Shown here one piece after another: positions 34,749 through 43,246 of a DNA stretch of 64,000 nucleotides. The stretch comes from an uncultured Collinsella sp. (GTDB lineage Bacteria > Actinomycetota > Coriobacteriia > Coriobacteriales > Coriobacteriaceae). The translations under genes and the position numbers were made by a program. The notes under the pieces are model-generated. The model was not told the DNA's origin and searched no databases. It saw nothing but the letters and a program-made list of their open reading frames with translations. The stretch's first letter is position 1. Every line of letters starts with the position of its first letter. The stretch spans positions 43,371-107,370 of the forward strand of contig CALAMG010000039.1 in assembly GCA_937925715.1 (NCBI GenBank), read 5' to 3'.

Positions 34749-35861
34749 ATGGCAAAGGTAAAAATCAGCGATGTCGCACGCGAGGCAGGGGTTTCGCTGG
34801 GCACGGTTTCCAACGCACTCAACCACCCCGAAAAGCTGCGCCCCGAGACCCTTAAGCTCATCAACGAGACCATCAGTCGCCTTGGCTACCTGCCCAACCA
34901 AAGCGCCCGTCAGCTCGCGGGCGGCACCACCAAGTCCTTTGGCCTGGTTCTCCCCCGTCTCGACCACGGCTTCTCGCTCCAAATTGCCAGCGGCGCCCAT
35001 AACGAGGCCCGTAAGCACGGTTACGACCTACTCATCGCCAATGCCGATAACGACGATATTCTCGAGGACCATTACCTGCGCTATTTTATGGGCACACAAA
35101 TGTCCGGCGTCATGGTTCAGCCCATGGCGTCCCCCGACTGGCACCCCGCCATGACCAAGATGCCCGTGCCGATCGTCCATCTGGACATCCACTGTTCCGA
35201 GCCCGGTTACTACGTGGCCGCCGACAACGAGGCGCAGGGGCGCATTATCGCCGAGCTCGCCATCGCCCGCGGTGCACGCCATATCACCGTTGTGGGTAGA
35301 GCGGCATTCATGCAGCTCACCCTGCGCGTACTTGGCATTCACAAGGCCCTTGCCCTGCACCCCGATATCAAAATTGAGGTCATTGACGCCGGAGAGTGGA
35401 ATACCGCAGCCGACGGCTACAGCATTGGCGCTCAGATTGCCGGGCGCCCTGCCGACGAACGCCCCGATTTTGTCGTCGGCCTGACCGACGTGTTGGCCTC
35501 GGGCGTCATCTCGGCGCTGGTCGATAAAGGCATCTCCGTCCCCGAGCAGATTCGCGTGGCCGGATGCGACGGCAACCCGCTTGCATGGAGTGGGTCGGTC
35601 CCCCTCACCACGGTGGCGCCTCCGGGCTACGAAATTGGCCGCAAGGGTGTCCAACTGCTGATGGAGCAAATCGAGAACAAGGTCCCGACAAAGACCAAAC
35701 ATATCCGCGTCGGCTCTGCCGCGCGCCCCGTCACCGCGGTCACGGCCACCGAGGACATCAACCGCCAAGAACTCGTACGGCCGTTCCTCCTCGAGCGCGC
35801 CAGCACCCAGGCAAGCAACCACGCCGAAGCCACCGCCATCAACCTGGGCGCCTACCTGTAG
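34749..35861 (+). CDS. LacI-family transcriptional regulator
   Basis: 370 residues. The N-terminal headpiece KISDVAREAGVSLGTVSNALNHPEKL is a standard LacI helix-turn-helix with a hinge helix (NQSARQLAGG near 55). A periplasmic-binding-like sensor domain follows (about 65-340), with FGLVLPRLDHGFSLQIASGAHNEA and VVGLTDVLASGVISAL. A tail of about 30 residues is extra. AAAGGGG lies five bases before the ATG. No sugar gene is adjacent, so the target may be itself or a distant locus. Confidence 0.9.
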   Translation: MAKVKISDVAREAGVSLGTVSNALNHPEKLRPETLKLINETISRLGYLPNQSARQLAGGTTKSFGLVLPRLDHGFSLQIASGAHNEARKHGYDLLIANADNDDILEDHYLRYFMGTQMSGVMVQPMASPDWHPAMTKMPVPIVHLDIHCSEPGYYVAADNEAQGRIIAELAIARGARHITVVGRAAFMQLTLRVLGIHKALALHPDIKIEVIDAGEWNTAADGYSIGAQIAGRPADERPDFVVGLTDVLASGVISALVDKGISVPEQIRVAGCDGNPLAWSGSVPLTTVAPPGYEIGRKGVQLLMEQIENKVPTKTKHIRVGSAARPVTAVTATEDINRQELVRPFLLERASTQASNHAEATAINLGAYL

Positions 35862-35862
35862 T

Positions 35863-35906
35863 AAAAAGCGCCGCAGCGGAAACAGCCCCGCTGCGGCGCT
35901 TTTTTC
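35863..35906 (+). terminator. Terminator after the LacI-family gene
   Basis: AAAAAGCGCCGCAGCGG and CCGCTGCGGCGCTTTTTT pair almost perfectly around a short loop. Confidence 0.88.
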
Positions 35907-35948
35907 TGGCCCCACGCCCATTAGCCAAGGCTACAGCTACGGATATTT

Positions 35949-36004
35949 ATGGAATGCAATCCATATTTTCATGAGTCGTTTTGATAAAATGGATTCGGTT
36001 CCAT
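35949..36004 (+). promoter_or_regulatory. Promoter with twin ATGGA-N6-TCCAT palindromes before the AAA/DUF4143 gene
   Basis: ATGGAATGCAATCCAT (35949-35964) and ATGGATTCGGTTCCAT (35989-36004) have the same arms and are 40 bases apart centre to centre, four helical turns. The second lies between TTGATA (from 35981) and TATTTT (from 36004), which are 17 bases apart. A dimeric repressor bound at both sites would block the promoter. The surroundings are strikingly AT-rich. Confidence 0.6.
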
Positions 36005-36070
36005 ATTTTTTTGTAATTTCATATAAATATTGATTTTGTTCCAATGTTTTCAGACCCAGGGAGAGGCTTT

Positions 36071-37276
36071 ATGGATTTGATTGACCGCAAACAGTACCTC
36101 GACTGGCTCATTTCGTGGAAAGACTCGCATGTTATCAAGGTCGTTTCGGGCGTGCGTAGGTCTGGCAAATCGAAGCTATTCGAGATTTACCATGGTCATT
36201 TGCGTGACCATGGAACCACAGATGCCCAGGTTATATCCCTCAACTTTGAAGATCTGGAGTTCGAGTCTCTTACGTCGTATAGAGCACTCTACGACTACGT
36301 TTCCGCCAGACTCGTCCCCGATAAGATGAACTATGTTTTTCTGGACGAGATACAGCATGTCGAGCACTTCGAAAAAGCCGTCGACAGCCTATTTATCAGG
36401 GATAATGTCGATCTCTACATAACCGGTTCCAACGCCTATCTGCTCTCGAGCGAGCTGGCAACCTTACTATCCGGTCGCTACGTAGAGCTCAAGATGCTGC
36501 CCCTCTCCTTTAAAGAGTTTTGCTCGGCAAAAACCAATGGCGGAAAGGCTCCTACCCAGCTGTTTGACGAGTACATCACCCGGGGCTCCTTTCCCTTTAT
36601 CGCCGAAACGGGTATCCAGGGTCCCCAGGCGCGTGATTACCTTATGAGTCTCTACGACACCATAGTCATACGCGACGTTATCGAACGCTTGAAGGTCTCG
36701 GACGTCTCGACCCTGCGCGATATCACCAAGTTCCTACTCCATAACATCGGAAGCCGAACCTCGGTTAAAAAAATCTCCGACACGCTCTCGTCCAACGGCA
36801 ACAAAACCGATCAGAAGACCGTCGCCAAGTACCTCAAAGGCTTAACAGACAGTCTCGTACTGTATTCAGCGCCGCGCTACAACGTACGCGGTCGACAGCT
36901 TCTAACAACAAACGGCAAATACTACGCCGTTGACCTTGGACTTAGAGGCGCTCTCGTCAAGACTCAGAGCAGCGACATCGGTCATATTCTCGAAAATGTC
37001 GTCTATCTCGAGCTTCTACGCCGCGGATACGACGTCTACGTGGGCGATATCGATGATGGGGAAATCGATTTTGTTGCCCTAGGCTCAGACGAGACGGCCT
37101 ATTTTCAGGTTTCAGCCACTACGCTCGACGAAACCACCCTCAACCGCGAGTTGGCCCCCTTTAAGAAAGTCCGAGACAACTATCCCAAGACGCTTCTTAC
37201 GCTCGACACACTATTTGCTGACGCAAACTACGAAGGAGTTCGCAAGCGCAACGTAATCGACTGGCTCTTGGAATAA
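36071..37276 (+). CDS. AAA+ ATPase with C-terminal DUF4143 domain
   Basis: 401 residues. The N-terminal P-loop is SGVRRSGKSKL (near 27-37), Walker B is NYVFLDEIQHV (near 97) and the sensor is YITGSNAYLLS; the LSGRYVELKMLPLSFKEF stretch is typical. The C-terminal half carries the DUF4143 PD-(D/E)XK-like domain (ILENVVYLELLRRGYDVYVG, EIDFVA, YFQVSATT). Such proteins are common in gut genomes as single genes, and their role is unknown. GGGAGAGG precedes the ATG. Coding and upstream sequence are AT-richer than neighbours and promoter operators are present, both consistent with horizontal gain. Confidence 0.9.
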   Translation: MDLIDRKQYLDWLISWKDSHVIKVVSGVRRSGKSKLFEIYHGHLRDHGTTDAQVISLNFEDLEFESLTSYRALYDYVSARLVPDKMNYVFLDEIQHVEHFEKAVDSLFIRDNVDLYITGSNAYLLSSELATLLSGRYVELKMLPLSFKEFCSAKTNGGKAPTQLFDEYITRGSFPFIAETGIQGPQARDYLMSLYDTIVIRDVIERLKVSDVSTLRDITKFLLHNIGSRTSVKKISDTLSSNGNKTDQKTVAKYLKGLTDSLVLYSAPRYNVRGRQLLTTNGKYYAVDLGLRGALVKTQSSDIGHILENVVYLELLRRGYDVYVGDIDDGEIDFVALGSDETAYFQVSATTLDETTLNRELAPFKKVRDNYPKTLLTLDTLFADANYEGVRKRNVIDWLLE

Positions 37277-37341
37277 CTCGTAACGTCCAAAGCCCCGCCA
37301 ACCTCTTGCCAAGGCGGCTGCCTCGATTATTTAAAGCACAA

Positions 37342-37390
37342 AGCCCCTCTTATCGGCCAAAACTGCAGTCTTGGTGAGATAAGAGGGGCT
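37342..37390. terminator. Hairpin between convergent AAA and HAD genes
   Basis: AGCCCCTCTTATC and GATAAGAGGGGCT pair over 13 bp around a 23-base loop. No long T-run, but it lies in the convergent gap. The rest of 37277-37547 shows only GC-rich sequence without a recognised feature. Confidence 0.55.
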
Positions 37391-37547
37391 GGCCGTATCA
37401 GCGCTTCCGCGCGGGCGCCGCTGTCGTCACCGCTAGCGGCAGACAACGCCCACGGGCGCATTCGGGATCTTGGATATAGATGCGGACACCCAGCTAAGCG
37501 GTTGGCCACATCTTAAGAATGCTATTGAAATGGCTCAGGTGCAGAGT

Positions 37548-38198
37548 CTAGCGCACGGCCTTGACCGCCGCCGTCAGATCGAACAGCGTATCGAGCACGG
37601 CCTCGCAGCCGTCCGCCACGTCCTGCGGCAGCGGCACGATATCGGGGACGGCAAAGACGTGGCAGCCGGCCGTGATGCCCGAGACGCAGCCGTTGCGCGA
37701 ATCCTCGACCACGGCGCATTCCTCGGGGACAAAGCCCGCGCGCTCGCAGGCGAGCAGATACATCTCGGGGTCGGGCTTGCCGTGCACGACGTCCTCGCCA
37801 CACGTTACCGTTTCAAACCTGTCAAAGAGACCGACCATCTTAAGGTTGTGCTCGGCCGTGGCATGACGCGATGACGTCGCAAGGCCCACGTGATAGCCCG
37901 CGGCCAGCAGCTCGTCCAGGCACTCGGCGGCACCGGCCTTAAGTTCCAGTTCGGTCTTGACCATCTCGTCGCGAATCTCCTTGTGGCGACGATAGATCGC
38001 CTCAGCGGTTTCTCTGCTGCCGTAATGCGCCTCAAGGATGTCCATGACATCGGGCAGCGTGCGACCGATAAACTGATGGATCAGCGCATCATCAATCGCG
38101 AGCCCCAGCTCAGCAGCGGGCGCTTTCCATGCCTTGATGCCCAGACGCTCGGTATCGACCAGCGTTCCATCCATGTCAAAAATAACAGCCTTGATCAT
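37548..38198 (-). CDS. HAD-superfamily hydrolase (beta-phosphoglucomutase/phosphatase-like)
   Basis: 216 residues. The HAD motifs are clear: I, FDMDGTLVDTERL; II, LATSS; III/IV, GKPDPEMYLLACERAG with ECAVVEDSRNGCVSGITAG. A helical cap (about 18-85) makes it a subfamily I member. Substrates may be sugar phosphates or other small phosphoesters; it differs in sequence from the HAD gene at 47559. GGGGGA is five bases upstream of the ATG at 38198. Monocistronic. Confidence 0.9.
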   Translation of the reverse strand: MIKAVIFDMDGTLVDTERLGIKAWKAPAAELGLAIDDALIHQFIGRTLPDVMDILEAHYGSRETAEAIYRRHKEIRDEMVKTELELKAGAAECLDELLAAGYHVGLATSSRHATAEHNLKMVGLFDRFETVTCGEDVVHGKPDPEMYLLACERAGFVPEECAVVEDSRNGCVSGITAGCHVFAVPDIVPLPQDVADGCEAVLDTLFDLTAAVKAVR

Positions 38199-38371
38199 AT
38201 CGGTCCCCCATCGACTCTCGCTGTCGCATTGCCGCAACTCTACCGCATTTGGCAACTTGTATATAACGTATATACCATATTGCGCTTTCATTACATAGGT
38301 AGAAATCTTATGACAAGCAGCTCGGTAGGATTATAGTTTTCGACCGAGTACATATTGGTAAGGAATGTTTC

Positions 38372-39250
38372 ATGCTTTCAGACACCACCGCACCTGCAGA
38401 GGAGCTTCAGGACAAACTCGCAGCGCTCGAACAGCTGCTTTTGGCATACGGACGCGTCGCCATCGGCTTTTCCGGTGGCGTCGACAGCAGCTTTTTAGCC
38501 GCGGTCTGCGCCCGCATCATGCCGGCCAGCACGCTTCTCGTTCACCTCACCACGCCGCTCATCGGCACGCCTGAACAGGCTTCGTTTGAGCGGTCCGTTG
38601 ACGGGCAAGCCAATGAGGAGCCGCATTTTAAGCTCCCTGTGCTCAATCTTTCGGTCGATCAGTTGCAGCTCCCCCAAGTAGCCTGCAACGATGCCAATCG
38701 CTGCTACCACTGTAAGCAGGCCGGCTTTACCGCCATCGTCAACCACGCCAAGTCGCTCGGCTTTTCCACCGTCATCGATGGCAGCAATGCAAGCGATCGC
38801 GGTGACTACCGCCCTGGCATGCGCGCCGCAGAAGAGCTCGGCGTACGCTCCCCTCTTATGGAGGTCGGCTTTACCAAGGACGAAGAGCGCGAGCTGTTGC
38901 GCGCATGGGGCTATCCCGTTTGGAACCTGCCGGCGGGAGCCTGTCTTGCCACGCGCGTCCCCACGGGCGAGGAGCTTACGCGCGAGAAGGTCGATTTAAT
39001 CCGCGTCTGCGAGGACTACCTGCACGATCTCGACCTGGCGCAGGTACGCGCGCGCTTGGTCGGCGGCTGCATGCATATCGAGGCCGCGCCCGCAGATGTC
39101 GCCAAGATCGCCGCCGTCGGCGGCGCTGCCGTCGACGACAAGGGCAAGACCCCGTTGCCTGCCGCCATCGAGTCCGCGCTGCGCGAGCTGGGCTGCGCCC
39201 ACATCTCCCCCGAGGTCACCCCCTACATCCACGGCAACATGAATCTTTAG
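38372..39250 (+). CDS. larE: ATP-dependent sacrificial sulfur transferase LarE
   Basis: 292 residues. An N-type ATP pyrophosphatase domain starts with the PP-loop SGGVDSS (34-40). Conserved family stretches include NRCYHCKQAGF, IDGSNASDRGDYRPGMRA and PAGACLATRVPTGE; several cysteines are available as sulfur donor or Fe-S ligands. LarE sulfurates the nicotinic-acid-derived precursor of the nickel-pincer cofactor of lactate racemase. The usual partners LarB, LarC and LarA are not in this window, so the gene either works with distant partners or serves another thiolation. A 12-bp palindrome starts at the first base after the stop. Confidence 0.9.
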   Translation: MLSDTTAPAEELQDKLAALEQLLLAYGRVAIGFSGGVDSSFLAAVCARIMPASTLLVHLTTPLIGTPEQASFERSVDGQANEEPHFKLPVLNLSVDQLQLPQVACNDANRCYHCKQAGFTAIVNHAKSLGFSTVIDGSNASDRGDYRPGMRAAEELGVRSPLMEVGFTKDEERELLRAWGYPVWNLPAGACLATRVPTGEELTREKVDLIRVCEDYLHDLDLAQVRARLVGGCMHIEAAPADVAKIAAVGGAAVDDKGKTPLPAAIESALRELGCAHISPEVTPYIHGNMNL

Positions 39251-39277
39251 GTTACGCCGTTTTACAAACGGCGTAAC
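39251..39277. repeat. Perfect 12-bp palindrome directly after larE
   Basis: GTTACGCCGTTT and AAACGGCGTAAC flank a TAC loop. It resembles the post-stop palindrome at 26639-26662. Confidence 0.6.
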
Positions 39278-39297
39278 TGCTCGGCGCTGCGCAGGCC

Positions 39298-39383
39298 CCG
39301 GGCACGGCAATCTGACGTTCAACTGCACGGGCGCGACCAAAAGGTCAGCGCCCGCTTGTTTCACGTCACCTTGCCGCACCCGG
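39298..39383. repeat. Nested multi-stem hairpin 3' of larE (candidate structured RNA)
   Basis: CCGGG/CCCGG (39298-39302 with 39379-39383), CGGCAA/TTGCCG, TGACGT/ACGTCA and an apical GGGCGC-GACC / GGTC-A-GCGCCC with AAAA loop (39329-39353) all pair in nested order, separated by small internal loops. The remaining sequence to 39630 holds a REP-like copy at 39427 and the promoter region of the nuclease gene. Confidence 0.6.
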
Positions 39384-39426
39384 AGCCCGCTCGCTCGCAT
39401 ATGCTCAACCTGGACTGCGTTAACTG

Positions 39427-39460
39427 ACCTGCCAATAAGGGACGGGTTTGTTTTGGCAGG
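39427..39460. repeat. REP-like palindrome with GGGACGGG core (copy 3)
   Basis: CCTGCCAA and TTGGCAGG arms with AAGGGACGGGTTTG between, followed by TTTTATCTGG and GAAACGCTG as in the copies at 30781 and 34647. Confidence 0.7.
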
Positions 39461-39630
39461 TTTTATCTGGTGAAACGCTGAATAGCCCCACATTCACAAC
39501 CGCCGCAGCTCCATATGAGGCAAATGAACCAGTAGCGTTTGTTCCAAATCTTAAGTATTTGTTCGGCAGAACGGCCCCTGCCGGCTCCTGCTAGACTGGT
39601 AGACTCCCAACCGTCCATCCAGGAGCCTCA

Positions 39631-40614
39631 ATGTCGCGCAAGTCCGCCTACAAGCAAGTGCTTTCCATCGGCACCGCCGTGGTGCTGGGATTTGCGCTGT
39701 TCGCAGGGTCGCTCGACGGAGCGCCCAAGCTGCTGTCGCCGCAAAGCGATGAGCAAGCGGCAGCCCTGGCCGAAAAACAAAATGAAAGTCCCAGCCGCAC
39801 CGACGACGAGGCAGACCTGGTTGCCCGGCTCGAATCGGGAACAGCGAGCTCCTCGGACCCTCAAAATAGCCAAGACTCTGGCGATGGCTCTGAATCCGCC
39901 GCAATTGACACCGGTGACGACACTTCCACAGACAGCGCCGCCACCCCCATCGACGAGGTCGAAAACCCCGATCTCCACCGCGCCCGCGGCGTATATCTCA
40001 GCAGCATTCCCGACTACGCCGGCAACCCCTACGTTGCCCTGCGCGCCGACAGCACGCACGCATTAGGCACACCGTCATTCACGCTCGATGAATACGAGCG
40101 CGCCACCGAAGAGGGCTGCTTTAAGAAATTCTCCAAGCTCGACAGCTTGGGCCGCGCCCGCAAAGCGCTCGCCTGCGTAGGTCCCGAGTCGCTCGGACAG
40201 GGAAAGCGCAGCGACATCTCGCGTATCCATCCTGCCGGTTGGCACCAGCAGCGCTACGACTTTATTCCGGGCCAGAGCCTCTACAATCGCTGCCACCTTA
40301 TCGCCTGGTCGCTCTGCGGCGAAAACGCCAACCGCAAAAATCTCCTCACCGGCACGCGTTATCTCAACGAGACGGGCATGCTACCGTTTGAAGAGCAGAT
40401 TCTCAACTATATTCGCGATACGGGCAACCACGTGCTCTACCGCGTCACGCCCATGTATAACGAAGAGGAACTTGTCTGCCGTGGCGTGCGCCTTGAGGCG
40501 CAATCGGTCGAGGACCACGGCAAGACCCTCTGCTTCCACGTATACTGCTACAACCTGCAGCCGCACGTGCAGATCGACTACGTCACCGGCCGCAACCAGG
40601 CCGCCGGAGAGTAG
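39631..40614 (+). CDS. Secreted DNA/RNA non-specific endonuclease (DNA-entry nuclease type)
   Basis: 327 residues. An N-terminal membrane anchor or signal (about 8-28) is followed by an acidic, Ser/Thr-rich linker to about residue 115. The nuclease domain contains YNRCHLIAWSLCG, the position of the beta-beta-alpha-metal DRGH motif with the catalytic His, and the metal-binding Asn in RKNLLTGTRYLN. This matches the EndA/streptodornase group, which acts outside the cell in DNA uptake or nutrient scavenging. AGGAG is seven bases upstream of the ATG. Monocistronic. Confidence 0.88.
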   Translation: MSRKSAYKQVLSIGTAVVLGFALFAGSLDGAPKLLSPQSDEQAAALAEKQNESPSRTDDEADLVARLESGTASSSDPQNSQDSGDGSESAAIDTGDDTSTDSAATPIDEVENPDLHRARGVYLSSIPDYAGNPYVALRADSTHALGTPSFTLDEYERATEEGCFKKFSKLDSLGRARKALACVGPESLGQGKRSDISRIHPAGWHQQRYDFIPGQSLYNRCHLIAWSLCGENANRKNLLTGTRYLNETGMLPFEEQILNYIRDTGNHVLYRVTPMYNEEELVCRGVRLEAQSVEDHGKTLCFHVYCYNLQPHVQIDYVTGRNQAAGE

Positions 40615-40835
40615 GTTCAACCGGGGCCACACCCGCATCGTTTGTCACCGACGCACACGGAAGGCTGATTCTTGCCTCCTACGGCGCATTTCTGTGACAT
40701 GGGGTCATCTCTCCAAGATACCCGTATTGTCGATGAAGAGTAGACGGCAAACGCAAGACAGGCAGCCAAAGCAGCAGGAGCCTTACACTAAATACGTGAT
40801 TTATTCTTTGCAATCACAATCTCGATAAGTTAATC

Positions 40836-40872
40836 GAAGCAAAACAACGTAAAATGAAGGTAATTTTGCTTC
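40836..40872 (+). promoter_or_regulatory. Inverted repeat before the GntR/UTRA gene
   Basis: GAAGCAAAA (40836-40844) and TTTTGCTTC (40864-40872) lie 19 bases apart, immediately upstream of the ribosome binding site. It differs from the ATAGAC operators elsewhere in the island, so another regulator may act here. The preceding part of 40615-40835 shows nothing else supported. Confidence 0.4.
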
Positions 40873-40891
40873 AAAGTAATCAGGAGAAACT

Positions 40892-41650
40892 GTGACCAAT
40901 CGCGTCAACAATTCACATATTAAAAAGGATTGTCCCACCCCCATCTATATGCAGGTGGTCGACTATCTGCGCGAGAACATCGCCTCAGGAGCTTGGGAGC
41001 AAGCATCCAAAATCCCGTCGGAAGTCGAGCTCATGAGTACGCTCGGCGTCAGCCGCGGCAGCATCAAAAAGGCCATTTCCAAGCTTGTTGATGAGGGCCT
41101 GCTTGAGCAAATTCAGGGAAAGGGAACTTACGTTAAGTCAAAAGACATCTCTTTCCCCCTTACAGAGGGTCTTATCTCTTTCTCCGAATCTCTAATCGAA
41201 CAAGGTCTTTCTTTCGAAACAAGCATTCTCGATTGCGAAATTCGTAAGTCGGACGAAGATATTTCCGGACATCTCGGTATTGTCGAAGGTTCTGACTACC
41301 TTCATCTCGAGCGAGTGCGCAGCGTTGAGGGTGAACCTGTGATGTTCATCGAAAACAACATCAATATGGCGCTTGTCCCAGGTATTGAAACAGCCGACTT
41401 TGTTAACGAAGGTCTCTTTGCAATAATCGAGCGGCTCTCAGGCCACCAGATCGAATACTCAAAGACCTCCTTTGTGGCAAAGCTCGCGGATACCCAACGC
41501 GCGGATGCGCTCGGTCTCTCTACGCAGTCCCCGCTTCTTCAGCAGCTTCAAACAGTCTACTTGGACAATGACTCTGCAATTGAATATGCGCGCGTATGGC
41601 TTAAATCCAGCAGATTCCAGCTTGGCACCGTTTTTCAGCGCCGCCATTAA
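40892..41650 (+). CDS. GntR-family (HutC/UTRA) regulator of the carbohydrate island
   Basis: 252 residues. The N-terminal winged helix (about 14-85) reads PTPIYMQVVDYLRENIASGAWEQASKIPSEVELMSTLGVSRGSIKKAISKLVDEGLLEQIQGKGTYV. The UTRA effector domain (about 100-248), which usually binds a phosphosugar, follows. The GTG start is five bases after AGGAG. It converges with the PTS operon. ATAGAC-GTCTAT palindromes in front of the island's other transcription units fit the half-site style of this family and are probably its operators. Confidence 0.92.
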   Translation: MTNRVNNSHIKKDCPTPIYMQVVDYLRENIASGAWEQASKIPSEVELMSTLGVSRGSIKKAISKLVDEGLLEQIQGKGTYVKSKDISFPLTEGLISFSESLIEQGLSFETSILDCEIRKSDEDISGHLGIVEGSDYLHLERVRSVEGEPVMFIENNINMALVPGIETADFVNEGLFAIIERLSGHQIEYSKTSFVAKLADTQRADALGLSTQSPLLQQLQTVYLDNDSAIEYARVWLKSSRFQLGTVFQRRH

Positions 41651-41696
41651 AACTCTTGAGAGCGGCGGCATTGCGCCTAACATAATTCCAAAACGC

Positions 41697-41727
41697 AAAA
41701 AGGCAAACCCGTGGGTTCGCCTTTTTG
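41697..41727. terminator. Bidirectional terminator between the regulator and the PTS operon
   Basis: AAAAAGGCAAACCC and GGGTTCGCCTTTTTG pair around a two-base loop with A/T runs on both sides. Confidence 0.85.
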
Positions 41728-41736
41728 TAAACGGTT

Positions 41737-42411
41737 TTAGTCCAGCGCGTCAAACAGCTCCGTAAGCAACGCTGCCCTGTCGTCCGTAATCGCCAGGGCA
41801 CTCGAAATGCCGGTACCTTGCGCGCCAAGTCCAATCAGGCGACGAACGTCGCCTCCGCACCTGATTCCCGCTCCCTCCATGATAACGATGTCGGGATTGA
41901 TGGACCGTACGGCAGCGATGGTCTCTGCGATGTAATCATCGCCGCTTGTATGGCCGGTTCCCACAAGGCTGCTCGGCTCGCAAAGAATCACGTCCGGGTC
42001 CATCGCCGCAACCGCTTTGGACTCTGTCACGCTATCGGCTGCAACAATGGTTAGAATCTCAAGCTCACGAGCGCGATCGATCGTTGCCGCCAACTTATCA
42101 ACGGTCAGGGGGTGTGCCGTGTGATTTAGAAAGACAGCTTGAACTCCCGCGCTCTTAAGCGACTCAAGAGGTGTCAGTCCCATTCCTTTTCCGTCACCGA
42201 CAAGATCGGCATGCTGCGCTGTGGGAATTGCAAATTTCAAATCCTTCGCAACTGCGCAGAGCTCGGGAACGGGAGCAGTCCAAAAAATCGAATGATCTCG
42301 ATCTTTTGCGATTTCATCCGTAAGATGAGCCGCTGCAATTGAATCGTCCGCAAGCAAATAGGTCTTAGGACTGACTGTGAAAAGTGGCAGTTTTAAATCG
42401 GAACGTTTCAT
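41737..42411 (-). CDS. Triosephosphate isomerase-like protein (archaeal-type TIM barrel)
   Basis: 224 residues, the length of archaeal triosephosphate isomerases rather than the ~250 of bacterial ones. Matches to catalytic positions are the Lys in VSPKTYL (the usual Asn two residues before is Ser), the His in VFLNHTAH, and the Glu in ILCEPSSLVGTG. The C-terminal GAGIRCGGDVRRLIGLGAQGTG binds phosphate. It is the last gene of the PTS operon, so it may act on a triose or tetrulose phosphate from this pathway rather than in central glycolysis. Confidence 0.85.
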   Translation of the reverse strand: MKRSDLKLPLFTVSPKTYLLADDSIAAAHLTDEIAKDRDHSIFWTAPVPELCAVAKDLKFAIPTAQHADLVGDGKGMGLTPLESLKSAGVQAVFLNHTAHPLTVDKLAATIDRARELEILTIVAADSVTESKAVAAMDPDVILCEPSSLVGTGHTSGDDYIAETIAAVRSINPDIVIMEGAGIRCGGDVRRLIGLGAQGTGISSALAITDDRAALLTELFDALD

Positions 42412-42459
42412 GAGAACACGTCCTTTCCGACTAATACATGGCCTGCCATACCGAGCGAT

Positions 42460-42813
42460 TTAGCCGTTGAAGCTAATCTCGATGCCGGTTTCCAGCTTGG
42501 GAAGCACGCTTGGTGTCACGAGAACCGTTCCAGGAAGCAGCTCTCGCTCGCCATCGAACGCAATAGTTAGATGACCGAGCCCTCCCATGTTCTCGTTCGC
42601 AGCTTCACCAAACTCCTTAATCGTGTAGACCTGATCGCCGATGGAAATGGTGCCGCCCTCAGCAAGCACGTTATCCTCTGTAGGAGTTCCATCGTGAACG
42701 ACGCAGATGTCGCGCAACTCTGCAGGAGCGGTCGGGCCAAACAGGACCACCATCTTCTCGTTGAGAAGCTCCTCAACAAACGAGCCGATCTCAGTGACCT
42801 TAACCTTGTACAT
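42460..42813 (-). CDS. srlB: PTS glucitol/sorbitol-family EIIA component
   Basis: 117 residues, the full EIIA-Gut length. The phosphorylatable His is in DICVVHDG (near residue 33). GDQVYTIKEFGEAANENMGGLGHLTIAFDG and LLPGTVLV match the family. It passes phosphate from HPr to the EIIB domain encoded at 43247. TAGGAG lies seven bases before the ATG. It is part of the unit running 44841 to 41737, with a 48-base gap to the TIM-like gene and 19 bases from gutM. Confidence 0.92.
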   Translation of the reverse strand: MYKVKVTEIGSFVEELLNEKMVVLFGPTAPAELRDICVVHDGTPTEDNVLAEGGTISIGDQVYTIKEFGEAANENMGGLGHLTIAFDGERELLPGTVLVTPSVLPKLETGIEISFNG

Positions 42814-42832
42814 TTGATTTCTCCTATCTTTG

Positions 42833-43216
42833 TTACGCCGCAGGCGCAGTCATTGACCTGTCGATAACACGAATAGCCTGGGCAAAAGCATCGTGATAGC
42901 TTTCGTTGGCCAGATGGTCTAGGGCGGTCTCGATATTCAACCCCAACATCTCGCTCATCTCCGAAAACTCCGGTTTGAGGGAAAGCCCTTTGAGCTCATA
43001 GCAACCGTTAATCACGCCGTCATGATCAGTCAAGATCATCACAAACGCCTTTCGGCTAAAACTCACCTTGCACATACCCGTGCCCAAGTATCCCTCATGA
43101 TCGCGAGCGCGCTCATGGATGAGAACACGCACCCTCTTCCAATAGCGATACTGGGTGAATGTTCCTGCAAGCCATACAAGAATAAAGAAGGCTATTGTAA
43201 TGAGCGCGTTGAGCAT
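42833..43216 (-). CDS. gutM: GutM-type regulator (glucitol operon activator family)
   Basis: 127 residues. An N-terminal hydrophobic helix (about 4-20) is followed by YRYWKRVRVLIHERARDHEGYLGTGMCK and later DGVINGCYELKGLSLKP, as in GutM proteins, which lie in glucitol PTS operons and are described as activators; their mechanism is poorly known and the membrane helix is unusual for a transcription factor. AAAGG stands six bases before the ATG. It sits between the EIIBC and EIIA genes, the normal place. Confidence 0.88.
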   Translation of the reverse strand: MLNALITIAFFILVWLAGTFTQYRYWKRVRVLIHERARDHEGYLGTGMCKVSFSRKAFVMILTDHDGVINGCYELKGLSLKPEFSEMSEMLGLNIETALDHLANESYHDAFAQAIRVIDRSMTAPAA

Positions 43217-43246
43217 AGCGGGCCTTTCCCTCTTAAAGCATTCAGT

